This document shows positions 1-8,683 of a stretch of DNA of 64,000 bases, piece by piece (positions within the stretch are counted from its first letter, which is position 1; each line of letters begins with the position of its first letter). The position numbers and the translations under genes are program-made. Where the stretch lies: positions 1-64,000 of the forward strand of contig NZ_SMKM01000003.1 in the NCBI RefSeq assembly GCF_004348665.1, read 5' to 3'. This stretch comes from Actinomadura sp. GC306 (GTDB lineage: Bacteria > Actinomycetota > Actinomycetes > Streptosporangiales > Streptosporangiaceae). A model generated the notes under the pieces. It was not told where the DNA came from. It did no database searches and saw only the letters and a program-made list of their open reading frames with translations.

Positions 1-17
1 GAAATAGGGAGAGACCA

Positions 18-1232
18 ATGCGCCGAATCCTTGGCATCGCCGCCCTCGCGGCGCTGGCGGCGAGCACCGTCACCGCGTGCTCCGACTCCGGGGACGAGTC
101 CGAGTACGGCAAGAGCCTCACCGGCGAGCCGGTCAAGCTGTCGGTGATCGCCTCCGGCCCCGGCCCCATCTACCAGCCCGAGCTGCTGAAGGCGGCCAAG
201 GCCGCGGTGAACGCGGTCAACGACGCCGGCGGCGTCAAGCCCGGCGGCGGCGAGGCCCGCCCGCTGGAGCTGGTGCACTGCGAGGCGTCCACCGTCACCG
301 ACCCGAACGCCGCCACCAAGTGCGCCCGCGAGGCCATCGACCAGAAGGTCGTCGCCGGCGTCGGCAAGTACGTCTCGTCGGACGCCGTCGTCCAGGCGTT
401 CCAGGGGGCGGACATCCCCCTCGTCGGGACGATGGTCCAGACGGGCCAGGACTTCTCGAACCCCGTGTCGTTCCCGATCATCGGCGGCTCGCCGATGCTC
501 TCGGCGGGCACCGGCATCGCGCTGCAGAAGGCGGGCGCGAAGACGGTGGCCGTGGTCACCGGCGACAGCCCCTCCGGGCGGCTGGTCCCGCAGTACGTGA
601 AGGCCCTGCTGGAGTCGCCCGACGACCTGAAGGGCGCCTTCTACCTGCCGTTCGACGCGTCGGCCGACCTGACCTCGAACTTCAGCGAGATCGCCGCCGC
701 CAACCCCGACGGGGTCGCGCTGCTGGCCTCGACCGACGTCACCAGCAAGACCATCGTCGGGCTGCGCCAGGCCGGCTACAAGGGCAAGATCTCGGTGGTC
801 GCGACGGCCGTGTCCGAGGGCTCGCTGGAGAAGACCGGCGAGGCGGGCGAGGGCACCATCGTCGTCAGCGACTACCACCCGGTGACCAGCACGGACAACC
901 CGAAGATCAAGCAGTTCCTGGACGAGATGAAGAAGTACGGCGACGGTGAGATCGAGGGCACCGAGTTCGCGCTGAACGCCTGGGCGTCGGTCCACCTGGT
1001 CGCCGAGCGGCTCAACGGGCTGTCGGAGGTCAGCGGCGCCGCCCTGATGAAGTCGCTCGAAGGCAGCAAGGTGTCGCTCGGCATCGCGCCCGACTTCACC
1101 TACGGCGAGCCGAACTTCCTGAAGCTGCCGCGGATCCCGCGGGCCACCGTGCAGTTCCAGACGGTGAAGGACGGCAAGATCATGGCGCCCGAGGGCGGCG
1201 AGTTCACCGACCTCAACCAGGCCGCGAAGTAA
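18..1232 (+). CDS. Liv-type ABC transporter substrate-binding lipoprotein
   Basis: This 404-residue protein starts with a lipoprotein signal: a basic n-region, a hydrophobic stretch and the lipobox TVTAC, so Cys21 should be lipidated and anchor it outside the membrane. The mature part has the type-1 periplasmic-binding fold of the branched-chain amino acid/amide family (LivJ/LivK). The start is supported by a GGGAGAG ribosome site 5 bp upstream. The permease/ATPase fusion follows 25 bp downstream, so it is the ligand-capture component of that importer. The ligand is unknown; with acyl-CoA enzymes next door, an organic acid or aromatic is as likely as an amino acid. The family call is secure. 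Confidence 0.93.
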   Translation: MRRILGIAALAALAASTVTACSDSGDESEYGKSLTGEPVKLSVIASGPGPIYQPELLKAAKAAVNAVNDAGGVKPGGGEARPLELVHCEASTVTDPNAATKCAREAIDQKVVAGVGKYVSSDAVVQAFQGADIPLVGTMVQTGQDFSNPVSFPIIGGSPMLSAGTGIALQKAGAKTVAVVTGDSPSGRLVPQYVKALLESPDDLKGAFYLPFDASADLTSNFSEIAAANPDGVALLASTDVTSKTIVGLRQAGYKGKISVVATAVSEGSLEKTGEAGEGTIVVSDYHPVTSTDNPKIKQFLDEMKKYGDGEIEGTEFALNAWASVHLVAERLNGLSEVSGAALMKSLEGSKVSLGIAPDFTYGEPNFLKLPRIPRATVQFQTVKDGKIMAPEGGEFTDLNQAAK

Positions 1233-1257
1233 CACGGACCCGGCCGGGAGCCTCTCC

Positions 1258-4035
1258 ATGAACGACCTGCTCACGTTTCTCATCCTGGGACTGTCGGTGG
1301 GGGCGGTCTACGCCCTCACCGCCCAGGGGCTGGTGCTGATCTACCGCGGCAGCGGCGTGGTGAACTTCGCGCAGGGCGCCTACAGCATGATCGGCGCCTA
1401 CGTCTTCTACCGCGTCGCTCCGGACCTCGGGCTCGGGCAGCCCGCGGCGTGGCTGCTCGCCCTGGGCGTCCCCGCGCTGCTCGGCGCCGCCACGCACCTG
1501 CTGCTGATGAAGCACCTGCGGCGGGCCTCGTCGCTGGTGCGGCTCGTCGCGACCCTCGGCGTGTTCGCGCTGCTGGTCGGGATCGGCTACCAGCTGTGGG
1601 GACGCGGGCAGGACCTCGTCGTCTCCCCGCTTCCGCACGAGCCGCACCACCTGTTCGGCGCGGACGCGGGGATCGGCGAGGACCGCTTCTGGGTCATCGG
1701 CATCGCCGCCGTGCTCACGGTCGGGCTCGTCGCGCTGTTCCGGTGGACGCCGTTCGGGCGCTCCACCGAGGCGATCGCGGAGAACCCGGTGGCCGCGGCG
1801 GCGCTCGGCAAGTCGCCGGACGTGGTCGCCACGGCCAACTGGGTGCTCGGCGCCGTCCTGGCGTCGCTGGCCGGCATCCTCGTCGCGCCGATCCTGTTCC
1901 TCAGCGTCGAGGCGCTCTCGCTGATCGTGCTGCGCTCGCTGGCGGCGGCGCTCGTCGGCCGGTTCTACTCGTTCTGGAAGACGCTCGCCGCGGCGCTGGT
2001 CATCGGCGTCGTCGAGACGCTGCTGGCGCGCTACATCACCGACGAGGGCCCGCTGGCGCCGTTCGTCTCCGAGGACCGGCTGCTGTTCGGGGCGTTCACC
2101 GCCCAGTCGGTGTCGCACTCCGCCGCGTTCCTCATGATCGTCGTGGTGCTGTTCGTCGCGGGCCGCAACCTGCCCGCGCGCGGCGAGCTGCTCGACCGCC
2201 TGCCGGTGCTGGGCACGGGACGGATCTCCCTGCCCGGCCTGGTGGTGGCGGTGGCGATCACGGTCGCGGTCATCCTGGCGGTGCCCTCGGCGTGGGCGGC
2301 CTCGATCCAGGTCAGCCTGGCCGCCGCGATGATCTGCCTGTCGCTGGTGGTGGTCACCGGCCTCACCGGCCAGATCTCGCTGGCGCAGATGGGCCTGGCC
2401 GGCACCGGGGCGTGGATCGCCGGGAAGCTCGTCCAGACGCAGTCGTGGCCGTTCGTCCCGGCCCTGGCCGTCGCCGTGGTGATCACGACCGTGGTCGGTG
2501 TGGTGGTCGCGGTCCCCGCGCTGCGCACCCGCGGTGTGAACCTGGCCCTGCTGACCTTCGGCCTCACCGTCGTGCTGTCCCAGCTGATCCTGCAGAACCC
2601 GGCCCTCACCGGCGGGCTCGAAGGGATCGACATCGGCAAGCTGAGCGTGTTCGGCCTCGCCATCGACGGGTTCGACCATCCGCGCCGGCTCGCCTTCGTC
2701 ACGCTGGCCGTCCTCGTCGCGGTGTGCGTCGCGGTGGCGAACGTCCGGCGCAGCGGCACCGGGCTGCGGCTCATCGCGCTGCGCAGCAACGAGCGCGCCG
2801 CCGCGGCCCTCGGCCTGAACAGCGCGGCGATCAAGGTCTACGCGTTCGGGCTCGGGGCGGCGCTGGCCGCGCTCGGCGGCGTGTTCCTGGCCTTCCGCCA
2901 GCAGAACCTGGTGCTGACCGAGTTCTCGCCGTTCTCGTCGGTGCAGCTCGTGGTCTACACGGTGATCGGCGGGATCGGCTACGTGATCGGCGCGATCGGC
3001 GGCGGCACGTTCGCCCCCGGCGGCATCGGCGGGCAGATCCTGCACTCGTTCGGGCTCGGCACCAACGCGCTGGAGATCGTCTCGGGCACGATGCTGCTGC
3101 TGATCATCCTCGCGAACCCGAGCGGGATGGCCTTCGAGCAGGTCAGGGCCGTCTCGATGGTCCGCGAGCGGATCGGGACCCGGCGGCGCCGGCCGCCCGC
3201 GGTGGCCGCCGCGCCCGTCCTCGGGCAGGGCGGGGAGGCGCCGCGCGCCGAGCGCTCGGAGAGCGCGCGCACCCTGGTGGTCGACGGGCTGAGCGTCCAC
3301 TTCGGCCGGGTGCGGGCGGTCGACGAGGTGAACCTGCGCGTGCACCCGGGCGAGGTGCTCGCCCTGATCGGCCCCAACGGCGCCGGCAAGACGACGGTGA
3401 TCGACGCGCTGACCGGCTTCGTCAAGCCCGAGCGCGGCGCGCGGATCCGGCTCGGCGACCACGCCTTGGAGGACTGGGGCGCCGCGCGCCGTGCCCGCGC
3501 CGGGCTCGTCCGCTCCTTCCAGTCCCTGGAGCTGTTCGAGGACCTGACGGTGCTGGAGAACCTCCTGGTCACGTCGGAGAGCCCGGGGACGCGGTACGTG
3601 ACCGACCTGGTCCGCCCGCGCACGCCGCGGCTGACCGCCGCCGGGGAGGCGGCCGTCCAGGAGTTCGGCCTCGCCGAGGACCTGGAGCGGCTGCCCGACG
3701 AGCTGCCGCACGGGCGGCGCAGGCTGCTGGCCATCGCCCGCGCCGTCGCGTCCGACCCCGCGGTGCTGCTGCTGGACGAGCCCGCCGCGGGACTCGGCGA
3801 GGAGGAGACGGCCGAGCTGGCCCGGCTGATCCGCCGGCTCGCCGACACCCTCGGCATCGCCGTCCTGGTCATCGAGCACGACATGTCGTTCGTGCAGACC
3901 TGCGCCGACCGGATCGCCGTGCTCAACTTCGGGCGGCTGATCGCGGACGGCGCGCCGGAGGAGATCCTCCGGGACCCGGCCGTGGTCGAGGCGTACCTCG
4001 GGACCGACGCGCCGGCCGAGCCGGAAAGGGCGTGA
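1258..4035 (+). CDS. Triple-fusion ABC importer subunit: LivH permease + LivM permease + LivG ATPase
   Basis: One 925-residue chain carries three normally separate subunits. Residues about 1-300 are a LivH-type permease, about 315-610 a LivM-type permease with its conserved GLTGQISLAQ segment, and about 670-925 a LivG ATPase with Walker A GPNGAGKTT near residue 705 and Walker B LLLDEP. A charged linker of about 60 residues joins LivM to LivG. The ABC signature reads LPHGRRR, a LivG-like variant of LSGGQ. The start has a GGGAG ribosome site. LivF follows 4 bp after the stop. LivH-LivM fusions are known in actinobacteria; inclusion of LivG in the same chain is less usual. The reading frame is open throughout, so this is a real fusion. 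Confidence 0.93.
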   Translation: MNDLLTFLILGLSVGAVYALTAQGLVLIYRGSGVVNFAQGAYSMIGAYVFYRVAPDLGLGQPAAWLLALGVPALLGAATHLLLMKHLRRASSLVRLVATLGVFALLVGIGYQLWGRGQDLVVSPLPHEPHHLFGADAGIGEDRFWVIGIAAVLTVGLVALFRWTPFGRSTEAIAENPVAAAALGKSPDVVATANWVLGAVLASLAGILVAPILFLSVEALSLIVLRSLAAALVGRFYSFWKTLAAALVIGVVETLLARYITDEGPLAPFVSEDRLLFGAFTAQSVSHSAAFLMIVVVLFVAGRNLPARGELLDRLPVLGTGRISLPGLVVAVAITVAVILAVPSAWAASIQVSLAAAMICLSLVVVTGLTGQISLAQMGLAGTGAWIAGKLVQTQSWPFVPALAVAVVITTVVGVVVAVPALRTRGVNLALLTFGLTVVLSQLILQNPALTGGLEGIDIGKLSVFGLAIDGFDHPRRLAFVTLAVLVAVCVAVANVRRSGTGLRLIALRSNERAAAALGLNSAAIKVYAFGLGAALAALGGVFLAFRQQNLVLTEFSPFSSVQLVVYTVIGGIGYVIGAIGGGTFAPGGIGGQILHSFGLGTNALEIVSGTMLLLIILANPSGMAFEQVRAVSMVRERIGTRRRRPPAVAAAPVLGQGGEAPRAERSESARTLVVDGLSVHFGRVRAVDEVNLRVHPGEVLALIGPNGAGKTTVIDALTGFVKPERGARIRLGDHALEDWGAARRARAGLVRSFQSLELFEDLTVLENLLVTSESPGTRYVTDLVRPRTPRLTAAGEAAVQEFGLAEDLERLPDELPHGRRRLLAIARAVASDPAVLLLDEPAAGLGEEETAELARLIRRLADTLGIAVLVIEHDMSFVQTCADRIAVLNFGRLIADGAPEEILRDPAVVEAYLGTDAPAEPERA

Positions 4036-4039
4036 GGAC

Positions 4040-4741
4040 ATGCTGCTGAAGGTCGAGGGGATGTCCGCCGGGTACTCGGGTGTGGACGTCATCCGCGAGC
4101 TGGACCTGACGATCGACAAGGGCGAGGTCGTCGCGCTGCTCGGCCCGAACGGCGCCGGGAAGACCACGACGCTGCTCGCGCTGGCCGGGGTGCTCGTGCC
4201 CACGTCCGGCAAGGTCCTGTACCGGGACGCGCCGCTGCGCGGCGCGCTGCACCAGCGGGCACGGCGCGGCGTCGCCTACATCAGCGAGCAGGGGTCGGTG
4301 TTCAGCCGGCTGACGACGCTGGCGAACCTGCAGCTCGGGCCGGGGCCGGTGGCCGACGCGCTGGCGCTGTTCCCCGAGCTGGAGCCGCTGCTCAAGCGGC
4401 GCGGCGGGCTGCTGTCCGGCGGTGAGCAGCGGATGCTCGCGCTGGCCCGCAGCCTGGCGGGCAAGCCGGACCTGCTGCTGGTGGACGAGCTGTCGCTGGG
4501 CCTGGCCCCGCTGATCGTGACGCGGCTGCTGGAGCGGCTGCGCGCGGCGGCCGACGAGGCCGGGACGGCGGTGCTGATCGTCGAGCAGCACGCCTCGCAG
4601 GTGCTGGCGGTCAGCGACCGCGGGTACGTGCTGCGGCGCGGCCGGCTGTCGCTGTCCGGCACGGGGAGCGAGCTGCTCGACTCGCCCGAGGCCCTCCAGT
4701 CGGCCTACCTCGGGGCGGGACCGGACGCCGTGTCCGGCTGA
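4040..4741 (+). CDS. LivF-type ABC transporter ATPase
   Basis: This 233-residue ABC ATPase has Walker A GPNGAGKTTT, signature LSGGEQRMLALAR and Walker B LLLVDE followed by LSLGLAPL, which is diagnostic of LivF. It pairs with the LivG domain of the upstream fusion to form the nucleotide-binding heterodimer of the importer. It starts 4 bp after the fusion gene, with GAGG in the spacer as ribosome site, and is the last gene of the operon, followed by a strong hairpin. Confidence 0.94.
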   Translation: MLLKVEGMSAGYSGVDVIRELDLTIDKGEVVALLGPNGAGKTTTLLALAGVLVPTSGKVLYRDAPLRGALHQRARRGVAYISEQGSVFSRLTTLANLQLGPGPVADALALFPELEPLLKRRGGLLSGGEQRMLALARSLAGKPDLLLVDELSLGLAPLIVTRLLERLRAAADEAGTAVLIVEQHASQVLAVSDRGYVLRRGRLSLSGTGSELLDSPEALQSAYLGAGPDAVSG

Positions 4742-4760
4742 CCGCCCGCACACCGGACGA

Positions 4761-4798
4761 CGGCGTGCCGGGGATTCCGCTGAATCCCCGGCACGCCG
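4761..4798. terminator. Terminator hairpin between convergent operons
   Basis: A perfect 17-bp stem (CGGCGTGCCGGGGATTC and its complement) with a 4-nt CGCT loop is followed by TTTCC. It lies 20 bp past the livF stop and 70 bp before the end of the convergent dehydrogenase gene, so it can end transcription from the importer operon. Confidence 0.85.
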
Positions 4799-4868
4799 TT
4801 TCCATGTGCCCGTGTTTTCTGAGTGCCCCGTGTTGCTCTGTGCCCGTGCTTCTATGCGCCCGTGCGCG

Positions 4869-6026
4869 TCAGCGGGGGAGGCCGAGTCCGCGCCGGGCGA
4901 TGATGCCGCGCTGGATCTCGCTGGTCCCGCCGTAGATCGTCGTGCCGAGGGAGAAGCGGAGCGCGTGCTCGACCCGCCCCTCCTCGGGCGCGCCGGGCGT
5001 GAACCGGCTGCGCACCGCGTCCGGGCCGAGGAGGTCGAACATGTCCTCGGCGGCCCGGGTCAGCGCCTCGGAGCTGAAGAGCTTCGCCATCGGGCCCTCC
5101 GCCACGGGCGTGTCGCCGCGCTGCGCCATGGCCGCCGCGCGCCGCTGCAGCAGCAGCGACACCTCGGTCTCGGCGGCGCACCGGCCGAGCCGCTCCCGCA
5201 CGTCCGGGTCGTCGATGCGCGGCCGCCCGGCGCCGCCGCGGGCGGTCCGCGCCCAGCCCTCCGCCGCCTCCAGCAGGCCGAGCATCGAGGCGCCGAAGCC
5301 GGTCGAGTGCTCCTCCTGGAGCGCCTCGCCCAGCACGCGCCAGCCGCCGTTCACCTCGCCGATCCGCCAGTCGTCGTGGACGCGCGCGTCGCGGTAGTAG
5401 GTGATGTTCGTCCGCTCGCCGGAGATGGTGCGCACGGCCTGGACCTCGATGCCGGGCTGGTCCAGCGGGACGAGGAAGACGGTCAGCCCCCCGTGCTTGG
5501 ACGAGGTGTCGGTGCGGGCCAGGAGGAACACGTGATCGCCGATGTGGGCGTTGGTCGTGAACATCTTGGAGCCGTTGACGACCCACTCGTCGCCGTCGCG
5601 CACGGCGCGGGTCCGGGCGGCGGCGAGGTCCGACCCGCACTCGGGCTCGGTGAACCCGAGCACGATGAGGACCTCCCCGCGCAGCGCCCTCGGGATGATC
5701 TCCGCCCGCTGCCGGTCGGTCCCGGCGTGCAGGATGGCGCGGGCGACCATGTGCGTCGTACTGACCCCGTACGTGGGCGCCTCGGCCTTGCTCAGCTCCT
5801 CCTCGACCACGCACCGGTCGAGCGGGTCGCAGGGCCGGCCGCCCCACTCCTCGGGCCAGCCGAGCGCGAGCAGCCCCGCCTCGTGCATCGCGCGGACGAA
5901 CCCGTCGTCGTGGGCGACGCCCGTGCGGTGGCACCGCTCGGCGAGCTCCTCGGTCAGGTGCTCCCTGAGGAACGCCCTGACCTCCGCGCGCAGCGCCTCG
6001 CCCCGTTCCCCTATGCGGAAGTCCAC
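4869..6026 (-). CDS. Acyl-CoA dehydrogenase (catalytic-type subunit)
   Basis: This 385-residue protein is a full-length acyl-CoA dehydrogenase: an N-terminal helical domain, the middle beta domain with the FTEPECGSD motif, and a C-terminal helical domain ending in GTSEIQRGIIARRGLGLPR. It would oxidise an acyl-CoA to the 2-enoyl-CoA with FAD. I place the start at the GTG giving MDFRIGERG, because it overlaps the end of the upstream dehydrogenase gene by 16 bp, as expected for coupled subunits. Two adjacent non-identical dehydrogenases of about 350 and 385 residues resemble the alpha2beta2 FadE pairs of actinobacterial steroid and cyclic-acid degradation. The partnership is inference. Confidence 0.92.
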   Translation of the reverse strand: MDFRIGERGEALRAEVRAFLREHLTEELAERCHRTGVAHDDGFVRAMHEAGLLALGWPEEWGGRPCDPLDRCVVEEELSKAEAPTYGVSTTHMVARAILHAGTDRQRAEIIPRALRGEVLIVLGFTEPECGSDLAAARTRAVRDGDEWVVNGSKMFTTNAHIGDHVFLLARTDTSSKHGGLTVFLVPLDQPGIEVQAVRTISGERTNITYYRDARVHDDWRIGEVNGGWRVLGEALQEEHSTGFGASMLGLLEAAEGWARTARGGAGRPRIDDPDVRERLGRCAAETEVSLLLQRRAAAMAQRGDTPVAEGPMAKLFSSEALTRAAEDMFDLLGPDAVRSRFTPGAPEEGRVEHALRFSLGTTIYGGTSEIQRGIIARRGLGLPR

Positions 6027-7054
6027 TGTTCCCCCATCTGTGCGGCGCCGTAGCGGCGGTCGGCCGCCCTGCGGTAGGCGGCGCGCGGTTCGAGGCAGAC
6101 CGCGCCCCACGCCCGCGCGCGCCGGTAGTAGAGCTGGACGTCGTACTCGTCGGTGAAGCCGTAGCCGCCGTGGAAGTGCAGCGCGCGGTAGGTCGCGTCG
6201 CGCGCCGTCTCGGTGCCGAACGCGAAGGCCATGGCCGCCAGCTCCGCGAAGCGCTCCGGCTCCTCGTCGCCCGCCCACGCGGCCTCGTGGCAGAGCAGGC
6301 GGGCCCCGTCGACGGCGGTGGCGGAGTCGGCGAGAGCGTGCGCGATGGACTGGAACGTTCCGATCGGGACGCCGAACGCGCGGCGCTCCGTGACGTAGCC
6401 GACGCCGATCTCGACGGCGCGCGCGGCGATGCCGACCTGCGCGGCCGCCGTCAGCAGCAGGTACTCGTCCAGCGCGGCGTCGTAGGCGGCCTCGGCGGCC
6501 GGTCCCGAGGCGAGCGGTTCGGCGTCCGGGCCGAGGGGCAGGTCGGCGAGCGGCATCGAACCGAGGTTCGGGGTCTGGGCGCGCCCGCCGGGGGAGCGGA
6601 CGAGCAGCAGCCGGTCCCCGTCCAGGACCAGCGCGTCGTCGGCGACCGCGCCGGCCGGCACGAGCCCGGCCGTGCCGTCGCGGGCCGGGCGGACGGCCAC
6701 GGTCACGGTGCGCTCGCCCGCCAGCGCCGCGGCGAGCGCGGCGGCGGCGGGCGGCGTGCCCAGCCGGGCCAGCAGGCGTGCGGCGACCTGCGCCTCGATG
6801 ATCGGGGCGGGAGCGATGAAGCGCCCCTGGACCTCGGCGACGAGCGCGAGATCGAGCGGGGTCGCGCCCCAGCCGCCGTCCGCCTCGCCGACGGCCATGG
6901 CCACGGCCCCGGCGTCGCGTACCGCGTCCCACAGCCGCGGATCGAAGCCGAGCGGCTCGGCCGCGCGGACCTGACCCGGTGACGCCGCGTCCCCGAACAG
7001 GGCGGTGAACGACGCGACGAGCTGGCGCTGCTCGTCGCTCAGACCAACATCCAT
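6011..7054 (-). CDS. Acyl-CoA dehydrogenase (probable partner subunit)
   Basis: This 347-residue acyl-CoA dehydrogenase family protein has the C-terminal flavin-contact motif HFHGGYGFTDEYDVQLYYRRAR, but its middle domain is short and lacks a clear FTEPxxGSD motif. This is typical of the smaller subunit of heteromeric FadE enzymes. The ATG giving MDVGLSDEQ is chosen because family members begin with such a DEQ segment. Its 3' end overlaps the next dehydrogenase by 16 bp. The upstream acyl-CoA synthetase gene ends 24 bp before it, so the genes form one operon with the MaoC hydratase. Confidence 0.9.
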   Translation of the reverse strand: MDVGLSDEQRQLVASFTALFGDAASPGQVRAAEPLGFDPRLWDAVRDAGAVAMAVGEADGGWGATPLDLALVAEVQGRFIAPAPIIEAQVAARLLARLGTPPAAAALAAALAGERTVTVAVRPARDGTAGLVPAGAVADDALVLDGDRLLLVRSPGGRAQTPNLGSMPLADLPLGPDAEPLASGPAAEAAYDAALDEYLLLTAAAQVGIAARAVEIGVGYVTERRAFGVPIGTFQSIAHALADSATAVDGARLLCHEAAWAGDEEPERFAELAAMAFAFGTETARDATYRALHFHGGYGFTDEYDVQLYYRRARAWGAVCLEPRAAYRRAADRRYGAAQMGEQWTSA

Positions 7055-7077
7055 GCAGGCACATCCAGTTCTCGGTG

Positions 7078-8670
7078 CTACGTCCGGACGATCCCGTCCC
7101 GGGTCGCCCGCAGGCCGTTGCGCTCGGCGTCCCACCCGTCGGCCGGGACGCCCGCCGCGCGCAGCGGTCCCTTCATGATCTTGTTCGAGGCCGACCTCGG
7201 CAGCTCGGCGGTGAACGCGATGAACCGCGGGACGGCGAAGTACGGCAGCCGGTCGGCCAGGTAGCGGAACAGCTCCGCCGGATCGGGCGCGCCCTCCGGA
7301 TGGGGCACCACCAGCAGCAGGACCTCGTCCTCGCTGTGCTCGCTGGGCACCCCGACCGCGGCGGCCTCGGTGACCCGCGGGTGCGTGTTCGCCGCGGACT
7401 CGACCTCCAGCGAGGAGATGTTCTCGCCGCGGCGCCGGATGCTGTCGCGGATGCGGTCGACGAGGAAGAACTCGCCGTCCGGCGTCCGGCGGACGGCGTC
7501 CCCGGTGTGGAAGTAGGAGTTCCGCCATGCCTCCGCCGTGGCGTCGGGGCGGCCGAGGTAGCCCTGGAACATCGTCCACGGCTCGTCCGGGCGGACGACG
7601 AGCTCGCCGATCCGCCCGTCCGGGACCGGCCGGTCGTGCCCGTCCACGACCAGGGCCTCGAACCCCGGGCGCACCCAGCCGAGCCCGCCGGCTCCCGACA
7701 CCCCGTGCGGGGCGGCGAGCGGCGTGGCGGCCTCAGTGCTGCCGTAGCCGGCGCAGTAGGACACCCCGAACCGTGCGCAGAACGCGTCGACGTCCGCCGG
7801 GACGGGCGCCAGGCACACCTTGCGCAGGCCGCTCGACCGCTCCAGCCCGCTCGGCGGCTGCGCCTCCAGGAAGCGTGCCATGGCGCCGGTGAGCACGGCG
7901 AAGGTCGAGCCGCTGCGGGCGATGTCCGCCCAGAAGCCCGAGGCCGAGAAGCGGGGGGCGATGTAGGCGCGCGCCCCGGCGATCAGGGCGTTGTACACGC
8001 CCCACAACTGCCCGCCGACGTGGAACAGCGGCATCGCCACGTAGCTGGTGTCGTCGGGCTCCACCGCGCCGATGTACACGGGGCTCGCGTATCCGTACGC
8101 CTGGGCGTGCGGGACGAGGACGCCCTTGCTCGGCCCGGTCGTCCCGGACGTGTAGAACACCGCAGCGATGTCCCAGGGCTCGGCGTCCTCGATCACGGGT
8201 TCGCCTTCGGGGAGGTCGAAGCGGCCCCGTCCGCTCTCCGCCGGGACGTGCTCGATGAGGTCGCCGCGCAGCCGTCCGCCGTCGGCCGCCGCGAGGCGGT
8301 CCAGGTAGTGCGTCTCGCCGATCGCCGCGACGGCGCCGCTGTCGCGCACGACATGGTCGAGGAACTCGCCGCGGAACGCGGTGTTCACCGGCACCTCCAC
8401 CGCCCCGGCGCAGGTCAGGCCCAGCCAGGCGAGGACGGCGTCGACGTGGTCGTCCAGCATCAGCAGGACCCGGTCGCCGGGCCGCACGCCGCGGGCGCGC
8501 AGGCGCCCCGCGAGCGCGGCGGCCTCGTCCAGCAGCGCGCCGTAGCCGAGTTCGGCGCCGGGCCCGGCGACCGCCGGGCGGCCGGGGTGCTTCTCGGCCT
8601 GCTCCCGGAGCACGCGGACGACGCTGCGCCTTTCCAATGGCGGCAGCGAGCCTTCGAAGGACGGTTTCAT
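7078..8670 (-). CDS. AMP-forming acyl-CoA synthetase
   Basis: This 530-residue ANL-superfamily ligase activates a carboxylic acid to its CoA thioester through an acyl-adenylate. It has the P-loop-like motif YTSGTTGPSKGV, the GYGSTE adenine-binding motif, and the C-terminal hinge and catalytic segment ending SASNKIMKGPLR with the catalytic lysine. Length and motif order match the family. It lies between the MaoC hydratase (13 bp) and the paired dehydrogenases (24 bp) on the same strand, so it probably feeds its product directly to them. The acid substrate cannot be read from the sequence. Confidence 0.94.
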   Translation of the reverse strand: MKPSFEGSLPPLERRSVVRVLREQAEKHPGRPAVAGPGAELGYGALLDEAAALAGRLRARGVRPGDRVLLMLDDHVDAVLAWLGLTCAGAVEVPVNTAFRGEFLDHVVRDSGAVAAIGETHYLDRLAAADGGRLRGDLIEHVPAESGRGRFDLPEGEPVIEDAEPWDIAAVFYTSGTTGPSKGVLVPHAQAYGYASPVYIGAVEPDDTSYVAMPLFHVGGQLWGVYNALIAGARAYIAPRFSASGFWADIARSGSTFAVLTGAMARFLEAQPPSGLERSSGLRKVCLAPVPADVDAFCARFGVSYCAGYGSTEAATPLAAPHGVSGAGGLGWVRPGFEALVVDGHDRPVPDGRIGELVVRPDEPWTMFQGYLGRPDATAEAWRNSYFHTGDAVRRTPDGEFFLVDRIRDSIRRRGENISSLEVESAANTHPRVTEAAAVGVPSEHSEDEVLLLVVPHPEGAPDPAELFRYLADRLPYFAVPRFIAFTAELPRSASNKIMKGPLRAAGVPADGWDAERNGLRATRDGIVRT

Positions 8671-8683
8671 GATGCCTCCCCGC

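Noticed and set aside
1213-4212. Very long open frame antisense to the Liv fusion gene (minus strand, about 1000 codons)
   Set aside because: It is low-complexity Arg/Gly/Gln/Asp sequence typical of the shadow of a high-GC gene, and the opposite strand encodes clear LivHMG domains.
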